This document shows, in pieces, positions 44,927 through 54,676 of a stretch of DNA of 64,000 nt (position 1 is its first letter; each line of letters begins with the position of its first letter). The stretch comes from Leucobacter triazinivorans. GTDB taxonomy: Bacteria; Actinomycetota; Actinomycetes; Actinomycetales; Microbacteriaceae. Below the pieces are notes generated by a model that had not been told where the DNA came from, made no database searches, and saw only the letters and a program-made list of their open reading frames with translations. The DNA is taken from NCBI RefSeq assembly GCF_004208635.1, contig NZ_CP035806.1, forward strand, positions 124,001 through 188,000, given 5' to 3'. The translations under genes were made by a program, and so were the position numbers.

Positions 44927-46266
44927 GCACCGCAGCCGAGCGGGTCTACGCCGAACTGCTGGAGCGGGTCGGCGAAGCGAACCCGCGCCCGCGCATCGAG
45001 CCGGTGCGGCGCCTCGCCGAGCTCGCCGGTTCGCCGCAACTGTCCTACCCGGTGATCCAGGTCGCCGGCACGAACGGCAAGACCTCCACCAGCCGCGCCA
45101 TCGAGTCGCTGCTGCGCGCGCACGGGCTGCGCACCGGGCTCTTCACGAGCCCCCACCTCGTCGACTTCACCGAGCGCTTCCAGATCGACGGCGCGCCCAT
45201 CGACGGTGACGTTCTCGCGGCGGCGTGGTACGAACTGCGGTTGCCGCTCGAGGTCGTCGACGCCGAGCTGCTGGCCTCGCAGCAGGGTCCCATCACGTTC
45301 TTCGAGGCCCTCGCCGTGCTCGCCTTCACCGCCTTCGCCGACGCACCCGTGGAGGCCGCGGTCATCGAAGTCGGCATGGGCGGGGAGTGGGACGCCACGA
45401 ACATCGCGGACGCGAGGGTCGCGGTGTTCACCCCGATCGACCTCGACCACACCGCGATCCTCGGCCCCGACATCGAGACGATCGCGCGCACGAAGGCCGG
45501 CATCGTCAAGCCGGGCAGCACGGTGGTCACCGCCGAGCAGGATCCGGCCGCGCTCGCGGAGCTCGAGGATGCCGCGGAGCGCAACGGATCACGTTTCGTC
45601 GTGCAGGGACGGGACTTCCGCCTGGTGGAGGATCGACTCGCCGTCGGCGGACGGCAGATCGATGTCGCGGGACCCAGCGGGTACGCCTACGATCCCGCCT
45701 TCGTGCCGCTGTTCGGCCGTCATCAGGCGGAGAACACCGTGCTCGCGATCGCGGCCGTGGAGGCGTTCTTCGGCGCCGAGCGTCCGATCCCCGAGGAGGT
45801 GCTCGACGAGGGGCTCGCACAGCTGACCGTGCCGGGACGCCTGCAGCTCATCAGCGCCGATCCGGTCGTCTACGTCGACTCCGCCCACAACCCGCACGGA
45901 GCCGAGGCGCTCGTGCGGGCGGTCTCCGAGTCCTTCGCCTTCGAGGAACTGGCGCTCGTCGTGGGCGTGCTCGCCGAGAAGGACGCCGACGGAGTGCTCG
46001 CGGCGCTCGCCCCGGTCGCCCACCGCGTCACGCTGACGCCCGTGGCGTCCCCGCGCAGCACGGATGCCGTCGCACTGCACGGGATCGCCGAGGAGGCCAT
46101 CCCGGACACTCCGATCGAGGTGGCCGAGTCGCTGCCCGAGGCGCTCGACGAGGCGCGCGCCTGGGCCGAACGGGCGGAGGGTCGTGCGGTCCTCGTCGTC
46201 GGATCGGTGCTGCTCGCGGGTGAGGCGATCGCCCACTCCCGAGACGAGGGATGGGGGATCGCATGA
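44923..46266 (+). CDS. folC: Folylpolyglutamate synthase / dihydrofolate synthase
   Basis: Adds glutamates to folates (and the first glutamate to dihydropteroate). GTG 44923 overlaps the ileS stop. The 447-aa Mur-ligase-type protein has the P-loop [16 protein letters not shown] (about 47-62), the [13 protein letters not shown] loop, [12 protein letters not shown], and the C-terminal domain with [13 protein letters not shown]. It is coupled at both ends (ileS upstream, DUF4233 downstream), so the T-box probably affects folate synthesis as well. Confidence 0.95.
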   Translation: MSTAAERVYAELLERVGEANPRPRIEPVRRLAELAGSPQLSYPVIQVAGTNGKTSTSRAIESLLRAHGLRTGLFTSPHLVDFTERFQIDGAPIDGDVLAAAWYELRLPLEVVDAELLASQQGPITFFEALAVLAFTAFADAPVEAAVIEVGMGGEWDATNIADARVAVFTPIDLDHTAILGPDIETIARTKAGIVKPGSTVVTAEQDPAALAELEDAAERNGSRFVVQGRDFRLVEDRLAVGGRQIDVAGPSGYAYDPAFVPLFGRHQAENTVLAIAAVEAFFGAERPIPEEVLDEGLAQLTVPGRLQLISADPVVYVDSAHNPHGAEALVRAVSESFAFEELALVVGVLAEKDADGVLAALAPVAHRVTLTPVASPRSTDAVALHGIAEEAIPDTPIEVAESLPEALDEARAWAERAEGRAVLVVGSVLLAGEAIAHSRDEGWGIA

Positions 46267-46733
46267 CTCCGGTCGCCTCCGCACCGCAGCCCGACGACGA
46301 GCCGGAACTGCAGCTCTCGCCTTCGGAGACCATGGCCCACAACTCGGCGATGCGCCTCGCGGGATCCCGTCGCGGCCAGCGTTCGACCCAGAAGGCGCTC
46401 GCGTCGATCGTGCTGGGATTCGAGCTCATCATCGTCGTGCTGATCGGCCTCACCCTGTTCGGCCTGAGCGTGCTCGAACCGCGCGAACTCGGGCTGGTCA
46501 TCGGAGGGGGGCTCGCCGCCGTGATCGTGCTGGGCCTCGCCACCGTGCGCCTCGGCCGCGTCGGCATCGTGATCGGCTGGATCGTGCACGCGCTCATGCT
46601 CGGAACCGCGATCCTGCTGCCCCAGGCGCTGATCGTGGGCCTGCTGTTCACGGCGCTCTGGATCTACTGCATGGTCAAGGGCGCACAGATCGATCGGGCA
46701 CGGCTGCAGTGGCTCGCCGCGCAAGACGGCTAA
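46263..46733 (+). CDS. DUF4233 domain-containing membrane protein
   Basis: A 156-aa protein that follows folC in many actinobacteria. The first 45 residues are cytosolic and hydrophilic; four hydrophobic helices follow: ASIVLGFELIIVVLIGLTLFG, then GLVIGGGLAAVIVLGLATV, GIVIGWIVHALMLGTAIL and ALIVGLLFTALWIYCMV. ATG 46263 overlaps the folC TGA by four bases. Function is unknown. Its TAA stop is the first half of the ndk -10 box. Confidence 0.85.
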   Translation: MTPVASAPQPDDEPELQLSPSETMAHNSAMRLAGSRRGQRSTQKALASIVLGFELIIVVLIGLTLFGLSVLEPRELGLVIGGGLAAVIVLGLATVRLGRVGIVIGWIVHALMLGTAILLPQALIVGLLFTALWIYCMVKGAQIDRARLQWLAAQDG

Positions 46734-46736
46734 GCT
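46731..46736 (+). promoter_or_regulatory. -10 box of ndk on the DUF4233 stop codon
   Basis: TAAGCT; its first three bases are the DUF4233 TAA. The ndk leader would be about 50 bases and contains a Shine-Dalgarno (GAAGGAG). Confidence 0.4.
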
Positions 46737-46791
46737 GGGAGATCGGGATCCGAATGGGCCCGCAGTTTTCCCGTGTGACGAAGGAGCGTGC

Positions 46792-47208
46792 ATGTCCGTA
46801 GAAGCAACCCTGATCCTGGTGAAGCCGGATGGCGTCGCGCGCGGCCTGACCGGCGAGATCCTGCGTCGCATCGAGGCGAAGGGGTACCGGCTCGCCGATC
46901 TGGCGTACGTGCACGCCGATCGCGAGCTGCTCGCCGCCCACTACGCCGAGCACGAGGGCAAGCCCTTCTACGAGCCGCTCATCGAGTTCATGAGCTCCGG
47001 CCCGATCGTCGCGATCCGAGCCGAGGGCGAGCGAGTGATCGAGGGGTTCCGCGTGCTCGCGGGCACGACCGACCCGACGACGGCGGCGCCGGGAACGATT
47101 CGCGGCGACCTGGGCCGCGACTGGGGTCTGCGAGTGCAGCAGAATCTGGTGCACGGCTCCGACTCCGTCGAGTCCGCCGAGCGCGAGCTGGGGCTCTGGT
47201 TCGCGTAG
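46792..47208 (+). CDS. ndk: Nucleoside-diphosphate kinase
   Basis: Balances NTP and dNTP pools by phosphate transfer. The 138-aa protein is complete: N-terminal TLILVKPDGVARGLTGEIL, the Kpn-like loop region, and the phospho-accepting His in NLVHGSDSVESAEREL. The ileS-folC-DUF4233-ndk order is typical for the group. It has its own promoter on the DUF4233 stop. Confidence 0.96.
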   Translation: MSVEATLILVKPDGVARGLTGEILRRIEAKGYRLADLAYVHADRELLAAHYAEHEGKPFYEPLIEFMSSGPIVAIRAEGERVIEGFRVLAGTTDPTTAAPGTIRGDLGRDWGLRVQQNLVHGSDSVESAERELGLWFA

Positions 47209-47254
47209 TCGACCGCGAAGGTCGGATGTCGGGTGCCGCGCGGAGCGTGTCTGC

Positions 47255-48460
47255 ATGAGCTCCGCCGCGCCGATCTCCCTGCGTCCCGCTGAAGCGCGCC
47301 GTATCGCGCTCGCGGCGCAGGGGTTCGCCGGCACTGCTCGATTCCGGCGGCATCGGCCCTTCGACCCGGCGCTGCGCCGCCTGCACGTGCTGCAGATCGA
47401 TTCCGTCAACGTCTTCGCGCGCAGCCACTACCTGCCGCTCTTCTCCCGGCACGGCGACTACGATCCGATCGCGCTCGACCGGCATCTGTGGCAGAGCGGG
47501 GAGTTCACGGAGTACTGGGCCCACGAGGCCGCGTTCGTCCCGGTGAACGACCGCGCCCTCTTCGGCTGGCGCATGGAGGAGTACCGCGAACGCAGTGCCG
47601 TCGAAGGACGGACGGATGCGCTGGCCGCGAGCGCGGCTCGGGTGCGCGACGTGCTGGCCGACGGCCAACCGCGACTGGTGCGCGAGCTGGAGACGGAGCC
47701 CCGCGGGCCGCGGGGGCCGTGGTGGGACTGGAGCGACACGAAGCGGGCCGTGGAATTGCTCTTCGCTCAGGGAGAGGTGGTCGCGGCGGGGCGCGAGAAC
47801 TTTCAGCGGCGGTACACCCTTGCCGAGCACGCACTGCCCGCATCCGCTCTGCGCTCCGTACCTCGTCAAGAGGCGCAGCGGGCGCTCGTCGAGCGCGCGG
47901 CGCAGTCGCTCGGGGTGGCGACGCTCGCAGATGTCGCGGACTACCACCGGCTGAAGACGGCGGATGCGCGTGCCGCGCTGCGGGATCTGGAGGACGAGGG
48001 ACTCGTGATCCCGGTGCGCGTCGCCGGATGGACGCGGCCCTCGGGCTCGCCGGAGCCGGCGTGGATGCACCGCGACGGCCGGCTGCCCGCGCGGCTCGCC
48101 CCGGATGCGCTGCTCACGCCGTTCGACCCGGTGGTCTGGTTCCGGCCGCGCGCCGAGCGCCTCTTCGACTTCCACTACCGCATCGAGATCTACACGCCCA
48201 AGGAGCGACGGCGCTACGGCTATTACTGCCTGCCGCTCATGGTCGGCGGGCGGCTCGCGGGACGCATCGATTTGAAGGCCGATCGAACGGACCGCGCGCT
48301 GCTGGTGCAGGCCGCCTGGCAGGAGGATCGCGCACCGGCGCGCACCCCCGAGGTCGCGGTCGAGTTGCTGCAGCGCGCCGCGAGCTGGCAGGGACTGCAC
48401 GAGGTGCGGGTGAGCGGGATCGGCAACCTGCGGCTGCCGCAACGCTTCGACGCGGGTTGA
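47255..48460 (+). CDS. YcaQ-like winged-helix DNA glycosylase family protein
   Basis: A 401-aa protein of the HTH_42 / YcaQ family; the E. coli member unhooks interstrand crosslinks. The family segments are LRPAEARRIALAAQGF near the N terminus, LHVLQIDSVNVFARSHYLPLF (the QxD region near 50-57, catalytic in relatives), EYWAHEAAFVP, and LTPFDPVVWFRPRAERLFDF with YYCLPLMVGG toward the end. It stands alone after ndk; the stop at 48460 almost meets the convergent serine hydrolase. The activity here is by family only. Confidence 0.85.
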   Translation: MSSAAPISLRPAEARRIALAAQGFAGTARFRRHRPFDPALRRLHVLQIDSVNVFARSHYLPLFSRHGDYDPIALDRHLWQSGEFTEYWAHEAAFVPVNDRALFGWRMEEYRERSAVEGRTDALAASAARVRDVLADGQPRLVRELETEPRGPRGPWWDWSDTKRAVELLFAQGEVVAAGRENFQRRYTLAEHALPASALRSVPRQEAQRALVERAAQSLGVATLADVADYHRLKTADARAALRDLEDEGLVIPVRVAGWTRPSGSPEPAWMHRDGRLPARLAPDALLTPFDPVVWFRPRAERLFDFHYRIEIYTPKERRRYGYYCLPLMVGGRLAGRIDLKADRTDRALLVQAAWQEDRAPARTPEVAVELLQRAASWQGLHEVRVSGIGNLRLPQRFDAG

Positions 48461-48473
48461 GCCGAGGCGATGC

Positions 48474-49610
48474 CTACGCCGGGGGCAGCACGTCGAGCAG
48501 GTCCGCGAAGACTGCTGCGGGCAGATCCGGATCCTCGCCCGTGCCGTTGATGAGGATCGCCGCGACTCGCTCGGACTCGGGATCGTACATCACGAGGCTC
48601 TGGAAGCCGAGCCCGTTCCCGGTGTGCCCCAGCCACCCCTCGAGCTCGCCCAGCGCGAATCCGTACCGGTCGTAGAATGGGCTCGCCGGGTCGTCGGCGA
48701 TCGAGCCGAGCGAACGGATGCGCTCGCGCTGCGCGGCCTCGTCGACGAGTGAGCCGCTGCCGAGCGCCCGGCCCCAGTCCGCGAGGTCCGAGACGTCTCC
48801 CGTCAGTCCGCCCGCGGCCCCGAACCAGCCGGGCGCGACGACGGGCAATTCCTCGACCGCCTCGCCGTGATCGAGAGCGAAGCCGGTGGCGTCGAACTCG
48901 GGGTCCAGGAACCCGTACTCGAGCGACTCGAGGCCGAGCGGCCGGGCGATCCGCTCGTCCACCTGCGACACCCACGAGTCTCCCGTCGCGCGCTCGATGA
49001 TCTCGCCGAGCAGCAGCGTGTTGGTGTTCGAGTACTCGTACGCCGAGCCGGGCGAGAACACCGGACTCTCGGCGTAGGCGAGGGCGAGCAGCTCGGAGAC
49101 CCCAGGTTCGCGCGCGGGATCCCTCGAGAGCAGCTCCCCGAGGCCGGGCTGCGCGGAGTAGTTCGCGATCCCGGAGCGCATCGCGCCGAGTTGCTCGACG
49201 GTGATATCGTCGCCGCCGGGCACCCCGTCGACGAAGTCGCTCACCGGAGCGTCGAGGTCCACGCGCCCCTCGGCTGCGAGCTGCAGCACGACCGTGCCGA
49301 CGAGCGACTTCGTGATGCTGCGGTAGGCGAAGCGGGTCTCGGGCTCAACCGGACGTCCCGGCGCGGCCTCGCCCATCACGACGACACTGCTGGCGCCGTC
49401 CGCCGCAGTGACGATCACCGCGGCTCCGGGAACCCCCGAGCTGTCGAGGGAGCGCTCCACGGCGGCCTCGAGCTCGGACGGCGTGGGAAGCGTCTCGGCC
49501 GGCTCGGGCTCCGGAACCTGCGTCTGCCCCGGGGACGCCGCGCACCCCGCGATCGTGAGCGCGACGAGGGAGGACAGGGCGAGGGCGGCCAAGCGGCGCG
49601 AGAGCGGCAT
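48474..49610 (-). CDS. Serine hydrolase (class C beta-lactamase fold) lipoprotein
   Basis: A surface-anchored penicillin-binding-protein-like hydrolase; D-Ala peptidase or esterase activity is possible. Start ATG 49610 gives 378 aa; a TTG at 49622 is the alternative. The signal peptide ends in the lipobox LTIAGC. The three active-site motifs are SITK (SxxK) in FAYRSITKSLVG, YSN in YEYSNTNTLLLGEI and HTG in GWLGHTGNGLGF. True beta-lactamase activity is not implied. It is followed on the same strand, but upstream in sequence order, by the K+ channel gene. Confidence 0.88.
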   Translation of the reverse strand: MPLSRRLAALALSSLVALTIAGCAASPGQTQVPEPEPAETLPTPSELEAAVERSLDSSGVPGAAVIVTAADGASSVVVMGEAAPGRPVEPETRFAYRSITKSLVGTVVLQLAAEGRVDLDAPVSDFVDGVPGGDDITVEQLGAMRSGIANYSAQPGLGELLSRDPAREPGVSELLALAYAESPVFSPGSAYEYSNTNTLLLGEIIERATGDSWVSQVDERIARPLGLESLEYGFLDPEFDATGFALDHGEAVEELPVVAPGWFGAAGGLTGDVSDLADWGRALGSGSLVDEAAQRERIRSLGSIADDPASPFYDRYGFALGELEGWLGHTGNGLGFQSLVMYDPESERVAAILINGTGEDPDLPAAVFADLLDVLPPA

Positions 49611-49634
49611 GCTCCCATCCAATCACAGCCCGCC

Positions 49635-50213
49635 TCAGTCGGCCGTCGGCGGCGCCGCAGAGCGTTCCGCGCCGGGAGCGCGCGACGCTCGGGAGTGATT
49701 GGTCGCGGCGGTGATGGCGCGCACCACGACGGCGACGATCACGAGGTTGAGCAGCATCTGGATCGCCACGGCGACGCGGGCCGACGAGGCGACGGGGACG
49801 ATATCCCCGAACCCCACCGTCGTCAGTACTGTCGCCGAGAAGTAGACCGCGTCGATCTTGTCCAGCGGCTCGTTGAAGGCGTCGGGATCGACCGAGGACA
49901 TGACCACGTACGCTCCCGCGGAGACCAGGATCGCAAGGGGCAGCAGGAGTGCGATGGCTTCCACCGCGCGCAGGACCGGGATCGGGGAGACCGCGATGAT
50001 GCGCAGCTGCCAGACGACGCTCAGGGCGAAGAGCGCGGTCCCTCCGATGAAGTAGAGCAGCGGCGGCGAGTCGATCGCGTCGAGCGGCAGGAACCAGTAC
50101 GCGACGAACAGTCCGAGGCCGGTCGCGCCGCTTCGCACGAGCACCCACAGCAGCGTGCGTCGGCTCAGACGGGTCGACCGGGCGGCGAGCACACCGGCAT
50201 CGTCGCGGCTCAT
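49635..50213 (-). CDS. Two-pore-type potassium channel protein
   Basis: A 192-aa membrane protein ending in an ion-channel module. The selectivity filter is TTVGFGD in [17 protein letters not shown], flanked by the pore helix and the last helix ([20 protein letters not shown]). Three hydrophobic helices precede it (about 24-45, 53-70, 85-107), a layout seen in short bacterial K+ channels lacking an RCK domain. The last 20 residues are a charged tail. It precedes the serine hydrolase by 24 bases on the same strand. Confidence 0.88.
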   Translation of the reverse strand: MSRDDAGVLAARSTRLSRRTLLWVLVRSGATGLGLFVAYWFLPLDAIDSPPLLYFIGGTALFALSVVWQLRIIAVSPIPVLRAVEAIALLLPLAILVSAGAYVVMSSVDPDAFNEPLDKIDAVYFSATVLTTVGFGDIVPVASSARVAVAIQMLLNLVIVAVVVRAITAATNHSRASRAPGAERSAAPPTAD

Positions 50214-50336
50214 GCGCAGACCGCCGCCTGCGGTGCCGCGGACAGTGCGAGGTCGATGCGATGCGCGTCCACTCCTGGAGTCTCCCTCTGCTCGGTGCGC
50301 CGGGTCCCGTCCGTCCGCCGCGGCGATGCGCCTACT

Positions 50337-50495
50337 CTATACGGCTCCCGGAGGGTCGTCCGCTGCGGTCCGCGCGGCATCGGGAGAGAGCTGCCGCCGC
50401 ACCTCTTCGAGCAGTGCCTCCGGGTCGTCCGCCCAGAACCGCAGCAGTTCGACCTCGTGAGAGCCGCCCCGTGGCGGCAGCCCCGGCAACCGCAC
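50337..50495 (-). other. Coding-like short frame of unclear status
   Basis: Between the K+ channel gene and uvrB the minus strand has a frame that looks protein-like ([30 protein letters not shown]) and ends at 50337. The only in-frame start is GTG 50495 (52 aa), but the coding-like sequence extends upstream without a start. It may be a remnant; a different frame from ATG 50599 ([12 protein letters not shown]) could join it if there is one frameshift. The remainder of 50214-50596 shows nothing further. Confidence 0.3.
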
Positions 50496-50583
50496 GCAGA
50501 GGGGCCGCTCCAGCTCGATCTCGAGGCGTGGGCTCCTCGTGCGCCGATCGCGAATACTGGATACGAATGTCGGGGGCCCCGAG

Positions 50584-50589
50584 TAGTCT
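50584..50589 (+). promoter_or_regulatory. -10 box of uvrB, leaderless
   Basis: TAGTCT, seven bases before ATG 50597. No LexA box is visible upstream. Confidence 0.5.
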
Positions 50590-50596
50590 CGAAGCC

Positions 50597-52687
50597 ATGG
50601 AACCCACCCGCAGCGTCCGCCCGTTCGAAGTGGTCAGCGAGTACGAGCCGAGCGGCGATCAACCGAAAGCGATCGACGAGCTCGCGCGCCGCATCAATGC
50701 GGGCGAGACCGATGTCGTGCTGCTCGGCGCGACCGGCACGGGCAAGTCCGCCACCACCGCGTGGCTCATCGAGGCGGTGCAGCGTCCGACGCTCGTCCTG
50801 GCCCACAACAAGACCCTCGCGGCACAGCTCGCCAGCGAGTTCCGGCAGCTGCTGCCCAACAACGCGGTCGAGTACTTCGTCAGCTACTACGACTACTACC
50901 AGCCCGAGGCGTACGTGCCGCAGACCGACACGTTCATCGAGAAGGACTCGTCGGTCAATGCCGAAGTCGAGCGGTTGCGCCACTCCACCACCAACGCGCT
51001 GCTCTCGCGCCGCGACACGGTCGTCGTCTCCACGGTCTCGTGCATCTACGGCCTGGGGAAGCCCGAGGAGTACTACGAGGCGATGGTGCCGCTCGCCGTC
51101 GGCGACGTGTTGGATCGCGACGTGCTGCTGCGCCGCTTCGTCGACATGCAGTACCAGCGCAACGACATCGAGTTCGTGCGCGGCAACTTCCGCGTGCGGG
51201 GCGACACCGTCGAGATCATTCCGATGTACGAGGAGCTCGCGATCCGGATCGAGTTCTTCGGCGACGAGATCGAGGCGCTCTATTATCTTCACCCCGTGAC
51301 GGGCGACGTGATCAAGCAGGTGGAGACCGTCTCGGTGTTCCCCGGCTCCCACTACGTCGCCAGCCGCACGGTGATGAACCGGGCGATGGGCACCATCGCC
51401 GAGGAGCTCGACGGGCGCAGTCGCGAACTCAAGCAGCAGAACAAGCTGGTCGAGGAGCAGCGCCTGCGCATGCGCACGACGTTCGACCTCGAGATGATGG
51501 AGCAGATCGGATTCTGCTCGGGGATCGAGAACTACTCCCGACACATCGACGGGCGGCAGCCGGGGGAGGCGCCGCACTGCCTGCTCGACTACTTCCCGGA
51601 CGACTTCCTCGTCGTGATCGACGAGTCGCACGTCACCGTTCCCCAGATCGGCGCGATGTACGAGGGCGACGCCTCGCGCAAGCGCACCCTGGTCGATCAC
51701 GGCTTCCGGCTGCCGAGCGCGCTCGACAACCGGCCGCTCAAGTTCGGCGAGTTCAAGGAGCGGGTCGGTCAGACCGTGTACCTCTCCGCCACGCCGGGCT
51801 CGTACGAGATGGAACTGGCGGACGGCGTGGTCGAGCAGATCATCCGCCCCACCGGCCTCGTCGATCCCGAGATCGTCGTGAAGCCGTCGCAGGGTCAGAT
51901 CGACGACTTGCTCGAGGAGGTGCGGGTGCGCGCCGAACGAGACGAGCGCGTGCTCGTCACCACACTCACCAAGAAGATGGCCGAGCAGCTCACCACATTC
52001 ATGGAGGAGGCCGGGATCCGGGTGCGCTACCTGCACTCCGACGTCGATACGCTGCGCCGCGTCGAACTGCTCACCGAGCTGCGCGCCGGCGTGTACGACG
52101 TGCTCGTCGGCATCAACCTGCTGCGCGAGGGTCTCGACCTGCCCGAGGTCTCCCTCGTCTCGATCCTCGACGCCGACAAGGAGGGGTTCCTGCGCTCCTC
52201 GACCTCCCTCATCCAGACCATCGGCCGCGCCGCCCGAAACGTCTCCGGCCAGGTGCACATGTACGCCGACACCGTCACCCGATCCATGCGCGAGGCGATC
52301 GACGAGACGAACCGCCGGCGCGAGATCCAGGTCGCGTACAACACGGAGCACGGCATCGATCCGCAGCCGCTGCGCAAGAAGATCGGCGACATCACCGAGA
52401 TGCTTGCGCGCGAGGCTGCGGACACCGAGGACGTGCTCTCGCGAACGGGCGCTCACGCCCAGCGCACGGGCGCGTCACCGCAGCGGGCGAAGGGCAAGGC
52501 GGCCGCGCGCGCCGGGGCGATCGCGGGCGAGGGCGCCGCCAAGCTCGAGGAGCTCATCGCCGACCTCACCGGGCAGATGCTCTCGGCCGCCGAGGAGCTC
52601 AAGTTCGAGCTCGCGGCCAGGCTGCGCGACGAGGTCGCCGAGCTCAAGCGCGAGCTGCGCAGCATGGACGCGGCGGGGCATCTCTGA
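50597..52687 (+). CDS. uvrB: Excinuclease ABC subunit B
   Basis: Damage-verifying helicase of nucleotide excision repair. The 696-aa protein has Walker [16 protein letters not shown] (about 41-55), the beta-hairpin [21 protein letters not shown] that inserts into the damaged duplex, the DEAD-like DESHVTVPQ, helicase motif [11 protein letters not shown], and the C-terminal UVR domain ([19 protein letters not shown]) that contacts UvrC. ATG 50597 is set by the -10 box. An Ala/Gly/Arg insertion (about 620-650) precedes the UVR domain. Confidence 0.97.
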   Translation: MEPTRSVRPFEVVSEYEPSGDQPKAIDELARRINAGETDVVLLGATGTGKSATTAWLIEAVQRPTLVLAHNKTLAAQLASEFRQLLPNNAVEYFVSYYDYYQPEAYVPQTDTFIEKDSSVNAEVERLRHSTTNALLSRRDTVVVSTVSCIYGLGKPEEYYEAMVPLAVGDVLDRDVLLRRFVDMQYQRNDIEFVRGNFRVRGDTVEIIPMYEELAIRIEFFGDEIEALYYLHPVTGDVIKQVETVSVFPGSHYVASRTVMNRAMGTIAEELDGRSRELKQQNKLVEEQRLRMRTTFDLEMMEQIGFCSGIENYSRHIDGRQPGEAPHCLLDYFPDDFLVVIDESHVTVPQIGAMYEGDASRKRTLVDHGFRLPSALDNRPLKFGEFKERVGQTVYLSATPGSYEMELADGVVEQIIRPTGLVDPEIVVKPSQGQIDDLLEEVRVRAERDERVLVTTLTKKMAEQLTTFMEEAGIRVRYLHSDVDTLRRVELLTELRAGVYDVLVGINLLREGLDLPEVSLVSILDADKEGFLRSSTSLIQTIGRAARNVSGQVHMYADTVTRSMREAIDETNRRREIQVAYNTEHGIDPQPLRKKIGDITEMLAREAADTEDVLSRTGAHAQRTGASPQRAKGKAAARAGAIAGEGAAKLEELIADLTGQMLSAAEELKFELAARLRDEVAELKRELRSMDAAGHL

Positions 52688-52742
52688 GCCCCTGAGACCT
52701 CACGCCGTGGGGTGTGCTGCCTGCCGGGCCGCACCCTGAAAC

Positions 52743-52878
52743 CACAGGTCTGCACCCAAGTCACAGGTGTGCACCCAAGTCACAGGTGTGCACCCAAGTC
52801 ACAGGTGTGCACCCAAGTCACAGGTCTGCACCGAACACGCTGCCGCGAGGCTGCACACCCATGGGGATGCTGCACACC
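52743..52878. repeat. 19-bp-phased array of GGTSTGCACC sites
   Basis: Four and a half tandem 19-bp units (52743-52837, consensus CACAGGTGTGCACCCAAGT) followed by two inverted copies of the site (GGTGTGCAGC on the minus strand at 52859-52850 and 52878-52869), also 19 bp apart. It lies between convergent genes. There are no spacers, so it is not a CRISPR array. Confidence 0.85.
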
Positions 52879-52899
52879 AGCCCGTCTGCGTGACGCGGC

Positions 52900-53292
52900 T
52901 CAGACGAGTGGCGCGTAGATGTCGATCGAGTTGCCGTCGGGGTCGAGCACGGTGGAGTAGCGCTGTCCCCAGGGGGCGTCCCAGGGCTCGGCGTGGCCGC
53001 GGTGGCCTGCGGCGATCACCCGAGCATAGGCCTCGTCGACCTCGGCGGGGGAGTCGGCCTGCACCGCGAGCGCGATCCGGTTCTCACCCGTCGGCAGCGT
53101 GAAGCCCGCGTCGAAGCTCTGAATCGTCGAAACGGGATCCCACGCCAGCCTCATGCCGCCGGGGAGCTCCACCTCGACGTGAGGCGCATCGTCCTGATCC
53201 GTGGGAGTGTTGATCCCGAGGAGTCGGTAGAACGCGAGCGAGGCCGAGAGGTCGGCCGTCACGATACCGATGAAGTCGAACTTGAGCGCCAT
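52900..53292 (-). CDS. VOC family (glyoxalase-fold) protein
   Basis: A 130-aa member of the vicinal-oxygen-chelate superfamily, of unknown substrate. It has the usual two beta-alpha-beta-beta-beta modules: FDFIGIVTADLSASLAFYRLLG at the start, and the second half ending in YSTVLDPDGNSIDIYAPLV. The normal metal-ligand positions are partly replaced, so it may be a binding protein rather than an enzyme. It starts nine bases after the GyrI-like gene and is the last of a minus-strand run. Confidence 0.85.
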   Translation of the reverse strand: MALKFDFIGIVTADLSASLAFYRLLGINTPTDQDDAPHVEVELPGGMRLAWDPVSTIQSFDAGFTLPTGENRIALAVQADSPAEVDEAYARVIAAGHRGHAEPWDAPWGQRYSTVLDPDGNSIDIYAPLV

Positions 53293-53301
53293 GTGCCCAA
53301 A

Positions 53302-53928
53302 CTACACGACCGGCTGGCGCAGGATCGTGCGCTGCTTCTCGGGCGCGACGCGGCGGAAGTCGCTGAGGTAGATCTCGTGGTGCTTGCCTGCCAGCGTCAG
53401 CCCCTGGCCCGGAATGAACTCACCGTGCATCCGATCGAGCACCGGTCCCTCGTCGTCGAAGGAGCCGACGTGCAGCGTCTGCACGCAGAGCCCCTCGGCG
53501 AGCTCCTCGAACCGCACCTCGTCGAGGCGGGGCGCACCGCCCTTCGCGCGCACCTGCGCGACTGCAGCGGCGCACGCCGCACCGTCGAGCCACTCGGGCA
53601 CCATGAGCATGAGCGTCCACTCCCACGCGGACGTGTCGCGCGCCGAGGTGAACGCCGTCATGTCGTCGGCCCACCACAGCCCCTCGAGGGGCGGCACGAC
53701 GTAGTCCCGACCGAGTGCGCGCTTGCTCGCGAACTTCATCGCGTAGGCCAGCGGGTAGAGCGACTCCACGGACTCTGCGAACTCCGGCGAGCTGTTCGGA
53801 TCGCCGTGACCGTCGAGCATCAGGTACCGCATCGGGGGCACGTCGACGACGCGGAACTCGCCGCGTCGGGCCCGGTAGGCGTCGAGCTCCTTCTTGAGGT
53901 CGATCTTGGTTCCCGCCGTGCCGTCCAT
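53302..53928 (-). CDS. GyrI-like small-molecule-binding domain protein
   Basis: A 208-aa single-domain protein of the GyrI-like group, which bind small hydrophobic ligands. Visible features are KKELDAYRARRGEFRVVDVPPMRYLMLDGHGDPN at the start and HHEIYLSDFRRVAPEKQRTILRQPV at the end, the latter a family signature. There is no DNA-binding domain. It shares the minus strand with the VOC gene (nine-base gap) and probably its transcript; the pairing of two ligand-binding folds is common but says little about function. Confidence 0.85.
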   Translation of the reverse strand: MDGTAGTKIDLKKELDAYRARRGEFRVVDVPPMRYLMLDGHGDPNSSPEFAESVESLYPLAYAMKFASKRALGRDYVVPPLEGLWWADDMTAFTSARDTSAWEWTLMLMVPEWLDGAACAAAVAQVRAKGGAPRLDEVRFEELAEGLCVQTLHVGSFDDEGPVLDRMHGEFIPGQGLTLAGKHHEIYLSDFRRVAPEKQRTILRQPVV

Positions 53929-53992
53929 GCGGTCAGTGTATGCGGAAGCGCCGGACGTTCCCGCGCTTCGGGCCCGCGCCCGTGACGAGTCG

Positions 53993-54676
53993 TTAGAGAA
54001 GCAGGTACCCGTAGCGCTCGGCGATCGTATCGATCACCCCGGTGAGCTCCTCGCGGTCGAGCTCGAGCAGGGCGAGGGGGTGCCGGGGGAGCGCGTCGGC
54101 AGTCGGCGCCCAGAGCGCGGCGATCCGGGCCGCGGGCACGACCGACGATGATGCGAGCACGCCGTCGATCTCAGGGTAGGCCGCGCGGATCGCACGCGCC
54201 CACTCGCGCGACCGTTCGCGGTCGCCCGAGGCGATGGCCGCGTTGCCGCCCGCCACCGCGACCCAGTCGCTGTCGCTCAGATCGAGCAGGCGGAGCGGGC
54301 GTACGGTCTCGAACACGGCGAGGGTCGGCGATCCCGCCCGACGGCGGATGATGCGATGCTGCTGGAACACCTCGAGCAGACAGGCGGCGAGCGCGGTCGT
54401 GAGCACCGCATCGTCATTCTCGCCGGCCCCAGCTCCCTCGAGCACGGTGTACATGACCCCGCATCCGGGATGCTCGCCCGTCGGCTCGGGATGCGGGTCG
54501 AAGCGCGCGTCGAGCGGGCCGAACTCGCGGAATTCGAACCACTCGACGGCGTGCGCGCCACCCGCGCGGAAGATCCGGGCGTGCAGCGTGCCGGCCGCTG
54601 TCTCCCGCACCCACCGGGGATCCTCCGCGAGGTCGGGGAAGCGCGCCGGATCGGGCGGGGGCAGGGTCTCGCTCAC
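53993..54676 (-). CDS. RES domain toxin (NAD+ phosphorylase/hydrolase type)
   Basis: Toxin half of a RES-Xre-type module; characterised members degrade NAD+. GTG 54676 overlaps the antitoxin stop by four bases and gives 227 aa. RES landmarks are Arg37 in LHARIFRAGG, Arg58 in LDARFDPHP, Tyr76 in CGVMYTVLEG and Glu102 in ACLLEVFQQ; later parts include FETVRPLRLLDLSD. Coupled translation after the antitoxin is the usual order. Activity is inferred from family residues. Confidence 0.85.
   Translation of the reverse strand: MSETLPPPDPARFPDLAEDPRWVRETAAGTLHARIFRAGGAHAVEWFEFREFGPLDARFDPHPEPTGEHPGCGVMYTVLEGAGAGENDDAVLTTALAACLLEVFQQHRIIRRRAGSPTLAVFETVRPLRLLDLSDSDWVAVAGGNAAIASGDRERSREWARAIRAAYPEIDGVLASSSVVPAARIAALWAPTADALPRHPLALLELDREELTGVIDTIAERYGYLLL

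Noticed and set aside
50540..50590. LexA box before uvrB
   Set aside because: CGAATAC and TACGAAT near 50550-50570 are not arranged as an inverted repeat and do not fit TCGAAC-N4-GTTCGA.
52743..52837. CRISPR array
   Set aside because: Units are 19 bp and directly adjacent with no spacers, and no cas gene is present.
52712..52918. 68-codon plus frame over the 19-bp array
   Set aside because: Its content is only the translation of the repeat; it has no ribosome-binding site and no family likeness.
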